Source: Fasciola hepatica
Lineage: Eukaryota; Platyhelminthes; Trematoda; Plagiorchiida; Fasciolidae
Assembly: GCA_948099385.1 (NCBI GenBank)
Contig: CANUEZ040000182.1
Span: 20,151,501-20,215,500, forward strand
Direction of reading: 5' to 3'
DNA: 64,000 nucleotides
Under the pieces are notes generated by a model. That model worked only from the letters and a program-made list of their open reading frames with translations, was not told where the DNA came from and ran no database searches. This document shows, one piece after another, positions 22,956 to 33,633 of this stretch (positions within the stretch are counted from its first letter, which is position 1; each line of letters opens with the position of its first letter). The position numbers were made by a program, and so were the translations under genes.

Positions 22956-23710
22956 CGTTTGGCTCCCTCACCGAAGCGACTGTGGTACTTACAATATCCT
23001 TCTTTTGAAGAACCGACGAAACGGCGTCGCAATGACGGACTATGGAACCCAGGCGAGCGTGCGCGGTGCCGCTCCTGTGACCCACTTCTAACTGCTAGGC
23101 GTTGCAGGCTCGCGTCAATTCTAGACAAAACTGACGCGAGTTCGTTAGATGTTGGCAAGGCAGGCACCGTTGCGACGGACGGCCTGGTTACTCCAGCTAC
23201 AGCGGGGTTGTATCGTGACATAATGTCATCAGCTACCGCTGCAGTTTCCTCTAGCGAGCATTTGCGCGCGGCACTTAGTAAAACTGGAATGTTATGCAGC
23301 AAACGCTGCAGCCAAAGTTCCCTCAAGAGCGGGTCCTCACCTATTGTCGGTCCTCTCAAGCGCTGCATCTCACGCAGCAGTTCGGAGGGCTTCCTACTTC
23401 CAAGCTCAACGTTTTGAAGTTGTTGCATACGTTGGTCTTGCGTTGGGGTCGTGCGGGCAATGACAGCCTCCTCTAAAGCCTCATAGCTTCGGGAAGAGAT
23501 TATTACGTCCCTTACTTGCATTGTGACCTCTGGCGGGAGGCGGCCTGCTACCCACCTGAAACGGCTGGCGTCACTGGTTATACGGCAGTTTTCGAATTCT
23601 AACTCAACCAGCGTGAACCAGAGTTCTGGATCAGCAGGTGTGAATGCCGGTATGTGCAGCGTGATGGCCCCAACGGTGGGGTCTGAGCAGGATTTCCGTT
23701 CGGCAGACAT
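22910..23710 (-). CDS. gag: Gy1 gag: capsid-nucleocapsid polyprotein
   Basis: 266 codons from an ATG at 23710. The N-terminal part, [21 protein letters not shown] (quoted in part), is the conserved start of the gypsy capsid-like domain. [13 protein letters not shown] and VADDIM near residues 145-180 are its second landmark. The C-terminus has one zinc knuckle of the CX2HX9CX3C type ([18 protein letters not shown]) and ends six residues later. The frame overlaps pol by 46 bases in the -1 register. The product should assemble the virus-like particle that packages the element's RNA. Codons are uninterrupted. Confidence 0.9.
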   Translation of the reverse strand: MSAERKSCSDPTVGAITLHIPAFTPADPELWFTLVELEFENCRITSDASRFRWVAGRLPPEVTMQVRDVIISSRSYEALEEAVIARTTPTQDQRMQQLQNVELGSRKPSELLREMQRLRGPTIGEDPLLRELWLQRLLHNIPVLLSAARKCSLEETAAVADDIMSRYNPAVAGVTRPSVATVPALPTSNELASVLSRIDASLQRLAVRSGSQERHRARSPGFHSPSLRRRFVGSSKEGYCKYHSRFGEGAKRCERGCTFPGAHQGN

Positions 23711-23950
23711 AGCGATTACTTTATGGAATACCGACGGGAAAAGAAATCAACGACCAATGGGGCACTACAGTCTTCGCGAAAAAAAAAATTACGACGAATT
23801 AGACACAAAATATGTATGGACGAGAAAAAAAAATTATTTGGTAAACCAACCAAAAAAATCAAGATAGGGAAACAATAAAACACACAAAAACGTACGCAGA
23901 CGGGACCTTGAACGGTAGAAAACAAGGAAACTCACGTGACCTGAGGATCA
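23711..23950 (-). other. Gy1 5' leader
   Basis: About 240 bases between primer site and gag ATG, with A-rich stretches on the plus strand (GAAAAAAAAAATTACG and a second similar tract). No frame. It may carry packaging or translation signals. Confidence 0.55.
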
Positions 23951-23964
23951 CGTCGGGCTCACCA
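23951..23964 (-). promoter_or_regulatory. Gy1 primer binding site
   Basis: On the minus strand TGGTGAGCCCGACG begins two bases after the 5' LTR. It is complementary to a tRNA 3' end finishing GGGCTCACCA. The same site occurs at Gy0 (27920-27933, one change) and, in shortened form, at Gy2 (51975-51984). Confidence 0.8.
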
Positions 23965-23966
23965 AT

Positions 23967-24274
23967 TGTAAGGTTGATTAGACCTTACTTCGCGGTTTCC
24001 TTAGTAAACGCGTGCTTCGGTCCTTTGTACTGCGTGGACCACCTGCACGTTACTCTAATGTGCGGCACTGCACAAATATGTTAACCAGAACAGTATTCTC
24101 CACGACCCGTGAGAACGAGAAGGCGATTGGGAGAGATAGTGGTTAGCGTGTATTTGGGAGCGTGCGTGAGAGCGTGCGCAAGAGCAACGGTCAAATGGCA
24201 ACCGCGCTTGGCAGTCAGCGTTCAGTTAAACAATAAACGTGGTAAAAGTATGAATGAAGATGGCAACCGCTACA
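23967..24274 (-). repeat. Gy1 5' LTR
   Basis: 308 bp with intact TGTAAGG...CTACA ends. Nearly identical to 18841-19148 (three differences seen). It should carry the promoter and polyadenylation signals; AATAAA occurs on the plus strand near the right end, but I cannot assign the start site. Confidence 0.95.
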
Positions 24275-24278
24275 CTAT
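24275..24278. repeat. Gy1 target site duplication, right copy (CTAT)
   Basis: Matches 18837-18840. Confidence 0.85.
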
Positions 24279-24760
24279 CCTTTGATCCAGGACCCAGTGC
24301 GCTTCCAGTACAGCATAACTGATCAACGGATCAATTTCATTATTCTGTCATTACTCGATTGCGATTCAGTCAGGATGCGGTCACTGAATCGGAATTGACT
24401 GTAATGACTGAGGTGCTCTCATTGGTAGATCTTTGATGATGACGGCTTTCGGGCCTTCTGCTCCATTGTTTTTGACCGAAGACGTGAGATGTAGACGCGG
24501 TTTGGTTGATTGGCCGGTCTGGACGCTACTCATTGTGCTTATCGCTGATGGAAGTTGGTCCCCTCAGATCCCACCACTATCTGCAAGCTCCTTTCTCACC
24601 ACAGTGGCATTCAAGCTATTATCTAAGGAGGTTGAGGCGCTTATCACCCCGACTGAGGTTTCTACGCCGGCTGCTTTTACTGCTAGGGCTTATTGTTAGA
24701 GCGAGACAGTGAGCGGACCACACTCGGCTTTGGAGTTTCTTCAGCACTCAATTTCTTTGG
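24279..24760 (-). pseudogene. Pao1 protease (DUF1758 type) and start of RT linker
   Basis: One minus-strand frame from about 24700 gives VETSVGVISASTSLDNSLNAT, then LADSGGIWGD, AISTMSS and AVIIKDLPM. This matches the VE..A.LD.GS..T, ISTM.S and V.KDLP landmarks of BEL/Pao aspartic proteases; the catalytic D-(S/T)-G is degraded to LDN. Nearer Gy1 another frame gives EAHWVLDQR, the start of the linker into the RT, which resumes at 18836 beyond Gy1. Confidence 0.75.
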
Positions 24761-25990
24761 TTTGTGCCGTGGTTAGTGGTGTTTTCCGTGGCATTCATCC
24801 TGATTATAACTGGTTCCCATTCGGTACACCGCTGCCCGGTGTGAATCACTGAGACTAACAAGACACGCGTCTACTCTATTATCCGTTTCCCATCGCTCTT
24901 CGACTTCTACGTAACGGAAACCAGGGAATCCCACCAGGCGGTTTAGAGCGCCGCAAACCCTACACTCCGGCAAATTTTCACCTTCACGGGATAGTGCGTG
25001 TGCTCTTGCCCAAGTTTGGCCTCGACCTGGTTCCGTGGTCCAGCTTTATGTTGTCGCGGCCTCAAGTGGCTTGCTCGTCTCACGCACAAGATGACTAAAA
25101 CTACTGTTTGCTGTTTGGGCATGGCAGTTCTTATACAGCACCAGGTCCTCAAACGTAGTTCCTTTCTCAAATCTGCTAGTCCCCTTGGTTTCCTAAACCC
25201 ATCTGCTCCGTAGTTCCATAGGTGAACGGTACACTATAGTCTCCACTGTGTGAAGCGCCTTAAGGTCCGATCGATAATCTGGGTGATACAGGGAGAAGCT
25301 GCAGTTTTGCTCTTTATCTTCAGACTGACTCGCCCTTGGAACGCCTTGCCTTTGATAGTACAACATCGATCAATTTCGGAGAAACTTTAAATGGCTGCCC
25401 AAATAGGTCTTCCAGAAATTCATGCGCTCCGATGTAAATCCCTCTGGGGTCCAGCGTCCAGCACCTGTCGACCGTTTCCCTGGTTCTTCCACGACTGTAC
25501 TCTAGCAGATGCAAGAATCTCTGCCGTGGATTGGAGACTCTCCTCGCTTCAAAGTTATCGTATTGTTCAGTGAATTTGCAGCGCAGTGCTGCACTTCCCT
25601 CGGTTGGGGACAATTCCACACTTGGTAAGTCAGTGGCGTGTGTTCCGCTGGCACAAATCGACTTCTGTCGTTCCATGGAATTGCTAGGCTGAATGGCCAC
25701 ATACTCCGTGGTTTCCAGGTTCATCTCTCACTCTCGCTCTCGAAATTGTTCTTTTCTGGTTGACTCAGCTTCTGCCCTAGCCTGCCTAAGCTGGCTTTCT
25801 GGACCTATTACTCTCGATCTATAAATATAATGGTAAAATTCTATATCGTGAGCTTAAATATATGAAGTTGCACCGACAGAACTAATAAGCCTAGCAACAT
25901 TCAAGGAATCGGTGTAGCCCAAAAATACCCCAGGTATTTGCTGCGTTATTTCCTTTCCGACCTCCGTCTGCTTTTGTCCTCTTCTTGAGA
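24761..25990 (-). pseudogene. Pao1 gag (DUF1759-type) and nucleocapsid region
   Basis: The 25320-25724 frame contains LPSVELSPTEGSAALRCKFTEQYDNFEAR, RQRFLHLLEYSRGRTRETVD and AHEFLEDLFGQPFKVSPKLID (each quoted in part). These are the LP.L.LP.F.G, LL..L.G.A...I and A...L...FG.P..I landmarks of BEL/Pao Gag. Upstream frames to about 25990 match the N-terminal part of the Pao2 gag (shared VGA-T/S-S and Arg/Glu-rich patches), which looks like a coiled coil. 24761-25319 should hold zinc-knuckle sequence; only an isolated CRVCG remains. Stops and shifts throughout. Confidence 0.8.
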
Positions 25991-26030
25991 TTTCTGAATG
26001 ATATCCTCGTGAAGATTCCAAGTTCAATAC

Positions 26031-26413
26031 TGTAACGGTTATTCCAAACGTGAATGACGCGTATCCCGAATGCCGAATCTGAAATTCAGAACAAGATTTG
26101 TTCGCTGATGCTACGGTTCTGAGTTAAAAATTTATACGCACAAAAAGTATGTACAAACCTCAACTGCGCGGACACTGAGCTTAGCAACGAAGACCAGAGT
26201 TCGGTAAAGGTCACTGTCAGATACGACTGTTGCGGCAGTCCGAGTTCAAACCGAAGGCATGCGACAACAAATGAGCAAACTTTAAACAAATGTTCAAATG
26301 TAGGGGTTGATGCCTGCTGTTCCTGTTCGAGGATCAATAAAACTAACAACATATTCTAAAGAATAAAATGAGTGACAAGGACCGGAGAGGATTTGCACTC
26401 ATATGAGCTGTAA
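26031..26413 (-). repeat. Pao1 5' LTR
   Basis: Starts TGTAACGG and runs to about TGTAA at 26413. It aligns with 7811-8192. It shares blocks (ATCCCGAA, CACAAAAAG-TA-ACAAAC-TCAA) with the Pao2 LTRs, marking one LTR family. TTGGAATC lies about ten bases inside and a related TTGGAACG lies inside Pao2, a weak candidate primer site. Confidence 0.85.
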
Positions 26414-27919
26414 ACTCTCGCCGTAACATGGCCGAGTGGGCAGGGAGTAGTTCGTCATAAAACGTGTGCGCTTTTAGCTGGAAGTACGCAAAACGTGATT
26501 TGATTTTCCCGCGAATTTTGACCAGCTACATCGATATAGATCTGACGACTTACCACCCAGTGGTGCCACGCGTCAACCGATGAGTCAAAGTGTTGGAGAA
26601 ATTAAATGCCTAGAACTGGATACGGGGAGTCGGCGATGATGAATGCCAAACGGAAGTTGCGATTATGAATCCTAGTTTTGGATGAGCGGCCGATGGCCAA
26701 ACGTTGAGATGGTCGTGCCTTTGGCAGCACGTGGTTTTTGGGCCTACGGCGTGCTACTGTCGCTTTCGGTCGGAGAATAACACCCATTCCTGCACTGGAG
26801 TCCACGAGGAATAGATTGTCTGAAATGATATGCCTAACTTTCAAGTGGAGGCCGTTAGCCAGATACTGTTCTTCGTTGGTCGCAACCACGGGCCAGGATT
26901 AAGTTTCCCTGATGGGCACCGGGAAAATTACATCTCGGTTTGCATCATTTAGCTCCCCCACCGAAGCGATTATGGTATTTAAGGTACCCCTCTTTTGAAG
27001 GGCCGAAAAGTAGCCTTATTGACGGACTATGGCATCTTGATTAGCTTGCCCGGTTCTGCTCCTGTCACCCTCTTCCACTCACTACAATGCTGTGCAGGCT
27101 CGCGTCGACTGTAGGCAAATCCGATACGAGATAATTAGATGTTGGCAAGGCGGGCACTGTTTTGACGGAAAGCTTGGTTACTCCAGAAACAACGGGGCTT
27201 TACCGTGACATGAAATCATCAGCAACCGCTTCAGTTTTCTCTAGCGAGCAACTCACTCAGTAAAACTGTAACGCTAAGAGATAAACAATGCAGACAGAGC
27301 TTCTTAAGAGCGGGTCCTCTCCTGCTGTCGGCCTTGCTAAATACAGCACCTTAATCAGCGGTAAAGAGAGCTTCCCGTTTCCAAGACCAAGGCTTTGAAG
27401 TTGTCGGATGCGTTGGACCTGCGCTGCAGTCGTGCGGGCGACGACGACCTCCTTCATTTTCTCATACCTTCGAGAGGAGACTACTACGTCCCTTACTTGC
27501 ATTGTGACCTCCGGCTGGAGGTCACCTGCTGTCTATTCAAAGCGGCTGGCTTCACCGGCTATACGGCAGCTTATGAATCACAAGTCGACCTGCAGGGAAC
27601 AAAAGTCTGGATCAACAGATATGAAGGCCGATGTGCAGCCTTACTTCTCCAACCGCGAAGTCCGGGTAATGTTTCCGTTCAGCAGTCATAGTGATTGCTT
27701 CATCGATCAAAGTCGGGAAACAACTCAACAACCAATATGGTAATACAATCAGAAAAAATAGCCACTACGAACTAGACACCAAAAAAGTACTGAAAAAAGA
27801 TTTTAAAAAACCGACCAGAAGCGTCAACAGATAGATAAATAATAACACTCTGGAATGTGTGCGGGCAGAAGAGACCTTGAAAGGTGAAAAACACGGAAAC
27901 TCAGATGGCCTTATGACCA
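26414..27919 (-). pseudogene. Gy0 gypsy 5' half: RT edge, protease and gag
   Basis: Collinear with Gy1 22430-23950. The start CGCCGTAACATGGCCGAG matches GCCGAAACATGGCTGGG of Gy1, continuing from where the other Gy0 half stops at 7810. Protease at 26602-26889 has FLVDSSAG in place of LVDTGA, so it is dead, followed by FIIADSPYPVLGI. Gag pieces at 27257-27502 (MQVRDVVVSSRRYE, ARTTAAQVQRIRQLQ) match Gy1 gag at moderate identity. The slippery GGGAAAC persists (26909-26903), but the bases after it and the hairpin have changed. Confidence 0.88.
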
Positions 27920-27933
27920 CGTCGGACTCACCA
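27920..27933 (-). promoter_or_regulatory. Gy0 primer binding site
   Basis: CGTCGGACTCACCA on the plus strand, one change from the Gy1 site, two bases from the LTR edge. Confidence 0.75.
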
Positions 27934-27935
27934 GG

Positions 27936-28240
27936 TATAAGGTCACTAAACCTCACTTCGCGGTCTCTTTAGCAAACACTTTACTCGGTCCTACATACGG
28001 CGTAAACCACCTGCACATTACTATCATGCTTAACACTAACAAATACGCCGGCCAAAATGGCATTCTTCATCACCCGTGAGAACGAGTAAGCCACTTGGGG
28101 GGATATGGTTGGAGGGTGTTTGAAAGCGTGCGCGCAAGCATGCTCAAATTCAGCGGTCGGATGGCAACCGCTCCTTGCAGTCAGCTTCCAGTTTACCAGT
28201 AAACGCATTAAAATCTTGAACGAGAAAGGTTTTCGCTACA
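27936..28240 (-). repeat. Gy0 5' LTR
   Basis: About 305 bp. It aligns with the Gy1 LTRs from TATAAGG..AC.TCGCGGT to TTTCGCTACA, with many substitutions. The partner 3' LTR is absent at the other end of Gy0, where the 1.6-kb duplicated segment lies. The flank to the right (28250 onward) is CR1-type 3' region, so Gy0 inserted into that. Confidence 0.88.
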
Positions 28241-30403
28241 AAATCGACAGCGGAATTTAGAAGAGTGTAAGTATAATATTTTCTGTGTACATGACAAACG
28301 GATGAATAACCAAATTCTGGTTGGCCACAGGCAGGCGGTATTTTTTCGTAAAGGCCTTGGTTGCCTTTGGTGGCAGGTAGCAAAAGGTGAGGTTAGCAGG
28401 CGGAGAGAGGCTAGGGCGATGTTGGTTAATATAATATAATATAATATAATAATGGTTTATTTCGGAGACACCCGAAGCATGCTCGATTGCATGATCATAT
28501 GATACAGGTGAGGTCACAAAAAGGTTCCTTGGATATTCATTTGGGTAAATGCAGCCTAAAAGTGTACAGGTTTTAGTGGTCGCATGAACGATTGCCCGGC
28601 ATATTTGAGTTTGAAGGTCGGGTGGACGTACACTTGTGAATTGAGTGAAAAAGGCTCCGCCGTCGAGAAACGTGATGAAGTAAAGCGGTGATGATGTAAA
28701 AATGCGCAGTATTTTGGATAGCGTCGATGTAAATTCGCAAGGGTGAGGAAACTGACAAAGAAAATTTTCGAAAAATCACCAACGAAAAATTGGAGAATTT
28801 TGGGTGATGAAGGACATGCACTTGAACCAGTAGTCCAGATGACCCGGAAAATAGCAGAAATATAATACCTAAGGATTTGTGGTGTCTTTCAAGGAGGGGG
28901 AATGCGTATATAAAACAGTCCGTGTAACCACGGAACTGGTATTTGCTATTCATCAAGAGGTTGTGGAGAACGCCCTCATAAAGAGGTGAATGTAGCTGCC
29001 CGAGCCTGGGAATTTCACTGGAGCAGAGTGACGAAAGTTGACAGGTGAGTGAAATACGATTCGAATAAAGGGTTCGTTTCAGGTTAATTGGTGAACACAA
29101 TTTGACAACAGCAGTTGATGTACGATGATCTTATGAAGTCTCAAGGGGGTGGTGCACAAACGATACTGTCAAAACATGTAAAGAATCGCTTAACGGGATG
29201 CGCTGGTAAGAGTCTGACATGGGGTATTTGGGAAACAACTGGAAGGTCAGTAAACTGGCATACGTATAGTTCATTGCCAGCAAATGTTTGGAGAAATAGC
29301 TTTCTCAGTGTCGAACTATTTTTGTCCTGGATTGTGAATACTTCATTGCCAATGCAACTGTCATGAAATGCAAATGGCTGAATGAGAAAAGGTGCAACCG
29401 AAGGATACACTGAACATAAAGGTGGTGTCACGCCGATGAAGCGCTGGAAGGAGGACCATTTCGTTTTGTGTGGAGCTGTTGGCAGGTGAGAGACGAATCT
29501 TTAAATGATGGTTTTGTTTAGATAAATGTAGTTGTGACATACAAATTACCAATTGGATGAATGGTCTCTTCAAGAGTATACCAGGAATTGTCATATTCAT
29601 AATAAAGATCTGAACAGTGAAACCGTTTCATGTTTTGGGGTACAGAATCCGGTAACTGGATATAATAGAATGAGGGTAAACATGGCATCAGCTCAGACAA
29701 ATAAGAGGTAAGTCGATGGATATAAATGCCGGTATGGTAAACCTTGTTCAGGAACGTTGGAGGAGGCAATGGGTGGCAGCAGTAATATGCAGGGGATGTT
29801 GTTTTTCAATCCGCAGTTGGCACCAGTGGGTAAGGCTGGCCGTGCGCTGGACACCCAACCTGGAAACCAATTCTGGTGACAGGAGGTGCGATCCGCCGGC
29901 CTAGTTGCGCCCGCGTATCATTGCAGTTGGCCTGCACGCCCGATGTGCGCCGGCCAAAGCGGTGGATCTGACCGCGCCTCGCACCGTTGTGATTGACATG
30001 AGTTTTCTTGGTGGGGCCAAACGGCCGTTGGCATCAGGAAGTCCGCGATCAGGCAACCAGGCACCAGGAGATCCCGGAACGTAACCAAGGAAGCGTCATT
30101 TGGGTAGCGTATGAATAGCCAACGGTCAGGTAGATGCGTAAGCCGGGTTAGTGACCGGTGTGGTCTCCAGAGTATTAAGAGTCATCGAGAGAAAGGTACG
30201 CACGAATGAAGGTCTGGAAATAGAGAAAAAGTAGAGGAGCGCAGTCTGGGATGCTCCCAGCTGAGGATAAATGAGAATCGATACAAAGAGGCAACAATAA
30301 TAGACAGTGACTCTCTGATACTAGTTTTTCGATTGCAGAAGGCGGAAAAACTAAGAATGGTTATTTAATTTCATCTGTCATAGACCGCCGGTGTTTGCGC
30401 GAT
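28241..30403 (-). other. CR1-B/CR1-D 3' untranslated sequence
   Basis: No credible gene. 28250-28420 matches 10645-10790 and 52860-53010, so it is CR1 3' region. 30226-30270 (GAGCGCAGTCTGGGATGCTCCCAGCTG, quoted in part) matches 11118-11165, 35385-35425 and 53240-53290. 29800-30030 resembles 1302-1530. A short (ATAAT)n tract lies at about 28429-28453. The order does not follow CR1-A exactly, so this may be two 3' regions joined or one rearranged copy. Confidence 0.55.
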
Positions 30404-33400
30404 TCAAAAGTCTAGACCCTTCTCATAGGCTTGGTCATCGGACATGTCTACATTTAGGAGCTGTAATGTTTGGGTAACCGTGAGGAACTTATCCAACGCA
30501 CTTCTAAACCGATGGCTGGAAGTAGAACTGCGTATTTCTAACGGTAATTTATTCCATAAGTTTGAGTACACTATGATGAAGAAATGTGAACGTAAGCTGG
30601 TGTTGGTAATAGGGGTTGAAAGGGTAAGAATTCTAGAACGTAGTGGATAGCTAGAAACGGGCGCAAAGTGCAGTGGATTAGAAGTATATGTCCGACTGTG
30701 AAGGATGTTATACAAAAAGATAAGGTTCAGTTTCATACGGCGAAGCCATAAAGGGTCTAGTTTAAAAAATAAGCAGCGTTCTTTATAAGTGAGGGCTGAG
30801 CTCCATCCAATCAGTCGCTTGGTAAAACTACGTTGAACTGACTCGATACCAATTCTGTCTGATTTCCGCATACTATAAAAGATCAGTGGGCAGTATTCTA
30901 ATAAAGGCCTGGCATGAGATTTATAAAGGAAAAGAATGCAGTCTCGAAGTTGGAAGGAGCGAAATATTAGCCCTAGACACTTTCTGGCCTTAGCGACTTG
31001 GAGGGCCGAATATTCCGAGAAATTAAATGTGCAGGAATAGTTCAAGCCAAGGTCCCGAACTATTTGCTTGTTAGCAATGGTTGAACCACAAACGGTTAAG
31101 GATCCTGGAGGTAGCTTGCATTTATATGTAAGAACCTCACATTTGTCGGCGGAAAAATTCATCTGCCAAGTTGAACACCATCTATGGAGTGCAGATATGT
31201 CTTTAGAGATGTTTAAGATAGCCGAGGCGATGCATTCAGGCTTGAATGAGTATACAATTTTAATGTCATCAGCAAAAAGAAATGTGGTGCCATGGCTCAC
31301 TGAGAGGAATATGTCGTTTATATACATGAGGAACAACAGAGGGCCAAGAACGCTACCCTGTATAACACCGCTTGTAACTGGTTTAGGCTTGGAACAGTGT
31401 CCGTTTATCGAGACAACCTGAGAGCGATTAGACAGGTTAGAATTAATCCAAGATAGTAAAGGGTCAGTAATGCCAAATGATCGGATTTTGGCTAGAAGAT
31501 GTGGGTGTGGCACGTGGTCAAATGCCTTTGACATATCCAAGTAAAGTACTATAAGGGCCATTCCACTGTCTGCCATTTCAGTGATGAGATTTAAAAAATC
31601 GAGCTGGCAGGTTGCGCAAGATCTTGATTGTAGGAAGCCGTGTTGTCGAGGATTAATAACGTCCAATTGAAAGAGGTGCTTGACGATGTGTTCTTTCACG
31701 ATTTTTTCCATTAGCCGAGAGAGGACAGGTGTATGGTTAATGGGACGGTAGTTTGTTACCTCATGCAGTGGACCTTTCTTGTGGTGCGGGATTATGACTG
31801 AGCATTTCCAGTTTGCAGGCACCAGACTGGAGTTCATTGATAGAGTAAATATATTCAGTAGTAGGTAAGGTAAGTCAGGTCCGCATTTAACTATTGCAGT
31901 GGGCGGTAAGCCGTCAGGTCCTGGGTAAGATGATGGCTTGAAAGTGGTTAATAATTGGGAGATAATTGAGGCGTCAAATTCCACTGTGGACAGAGTTGAA
32001 GCGGTAACTAGGGGAAGAGGCGTAGGGTCAACATTAATAATAGGGGCCATAGTTGAGGCGAAGAATGAGTTGAAGGCCTCTGCAATAGAAAGGGGAGTAG
32101 AGGCGGATACACTGTCCATTGAAACAGTGTGCGGGATATTTCCATGATTATGAGAGGTTCTGGTCCTGTACAATAATGACAGTCGAAGAGATCTATTTTG
32201 GTGTCGCAGAGCTTTTGTTTCCTGGTTACGTAGTGTAGTTTCTTCAAGCTTTTGGATAGTATAAGTGAGGCGAAAAAGTTGAATAAGAATTGCAAAGTCG
32301 TGTGTATTTTCATGAATTTTTGGAGCTTGGCATACTTTGTTTGCAGCGAAGTGATATGGGATTTCCTATTATTCCTTTGCTGAGGGAGGTAGGTAATCCT
32401 ATTAAGACATCTGAAGAACTGTGCATAGAAAATATCAGTGGCGTTTTGTGGGTCACGAGAGAGAAAAAACTCACTCCAATCAGCTTGTCGAATTGTAGCA
32501 GGGAGAACCTTCCAGTCAGGGAGAGGAGAGGGTTTGATGCAGTGTGATTTCAGGTTAGGCTGTGGGTGAGTGGGAATGCGGCAGTTAACCAGATTGTGAT
32601 CGCTACCGGGCAAACTTCGGGAGATTGAGACAAGTATATGAGGGACGCCATGGGTGAAAATGAGATCTAAAGTGCTGTTTTTTCTCGTAGGAGAGCGGAT
32701 GTGCTGTACCCACCCTCCTACAGTAATACTTGTTACAAATGGTAAAAGGTTTGCGGGTGCAGATAAGGATGGCCAAGCTATCTTGGGCAGGTTAAAGTCA
32801 CCAGCAATAACTTTTATACTTGAGGGCAGCAAGGATAGGTATTCAAACGCATCAATTAGATATGAGAGTCCGGAGAAATTTTCGCTTGGTGGGCGGTAAA
32901 CACATCTAACATGAAGTTGAGAGCCAGGAATGTGGACAGTTAGCCAAAGTGAATCGGGAATAGAGTCGAGTAGAGGATGATGAAGCGCCGTTGTATTAAA
33001 GGTTTGCTTGACAAATGCCAAACAACCTCCACTGCGTCGAGTTTCCCTATTTACTCTGAAGACATTGTAGCCTACAAGAGAAATCTGGTCTGTTGGAGTG
33101 TAATTGGTTAACCAAGTTTCAGTGATCAAGATTATATCATAATTAGAACTAGTGGCCAGATATCGTAAGTGCCGAATTTTGTTTATTATGGATCGGCTAT
33201 TAAAAAGAACCAAAGAGATACTGTTATTGGTATTTAGTTTTGGATAGTTCGGTTTGTCAAGTAGATTGTGTGGTGCGGAACAGTCTAGATTCCTGGTCTG
33301 ACTAGCATGTCCATATGCAGGTGGCAAATCAGCGCCGTGAATTGGGAGATTTGGTCTATGAGCTGTTGCGTAGTATGGCGCGATGTTGGAAAACGAAGGG

Positions 33401-33624
33401 CTGGTTACGCTATGGTGTCGGGCGGTGCTAGGATCCGATGTAGACAAACCCCTTAAGAAGTGCGGGATCTCTGAAGTGTCTGATATAACGACATTTCCAT
33501 TTGTCCGAGGAGGGTTGAAGATACGAGACTGCATAACAGTGTAGTCCGTTAACAGCTCCGGTTTGGAATACAGATTTTTACACGAAGGTAGGGTTAGCGA
33601 ATGGGCAGCCGGCAACTTTGACAC
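30404..33624 (-). pseudogene. CR1-B ORF2: endonuclease-RT with one frameshift
   Basis: Endonuclease frame 32008-33624: FNSRSIINK, ITETWL, SGGC, VYRPP, AGDFNLP, then a GSDHNLVNC histidine. RT frame 30404-32173: NYRPINHTPVLSRLMEK, QHGFLQSRSC, LDMSKAFDHVPH, SGVIQGSVLGPLLFL and FADDIKIVYSF, ending AYEKGLDF. The frames are offset by one base. Similarity to CR1-A passes from one to the other at an A-rich run near 32317-32325, so a single-base loss there explains the break. Otherwise the catalytic residues are kept. Lies nine bases downstream of ORF1 on the same strand, the usual two-frame layout. Confidence 0.9.
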
Positions 33625-33633
33625 ATGGCATTG

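Larger units (their letters stand above)
18841..24274 (-). mobile_element. Gy1: full-length Ty3/gypsy retrotransposon (5434 bp)
   Basis: 308-bp LTRs at both ends, a 4-bp target duplication, a primer binding site, a polypurine tract, an intact gag frame and an intact 1077-codon pol frame, all in order on the minus strand. The LTRs differ at three positions that I can find (about 1%), so the insertion is young. It interrupts the Pao1 protease-RT junction and removing it leaves Pao1 colinear. This is the best candidate in the window for an element that could still move. Confidence 0.95.
7811..26413 (-). mobile_element. Pao1: BEL/Pao LTR retrotransposon, carrying two later insertions
   Basis: Two related sequences of about 383 bp (7811-8192 and 26031-26413, constant offset 18220) flank, in correct minus-strand order, a BEL/Pao gag, DUF1758-type protease, RT, RNase H/A17 region and integrase. 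Removing Gy1 (5434 bp) and CR1-A (about 6.2 kb) leaves roughly 7 kb, normal for the family. The element splits an older gypsy copy, whose halves end at 7810 and resume at about 26414 at the same point of the pol frame. All reading frames carry stops or shifts, so it is inactive. No intact 5-bp target duplication survives. Confidence 0.9.

Noticed and set aside
28429..28453. Short AT-rich direct repeats as a CRISPR-like array.
   Set aside because: Simple (ATAAT)n tract without spacers, in eukaryotic repeat DNA.
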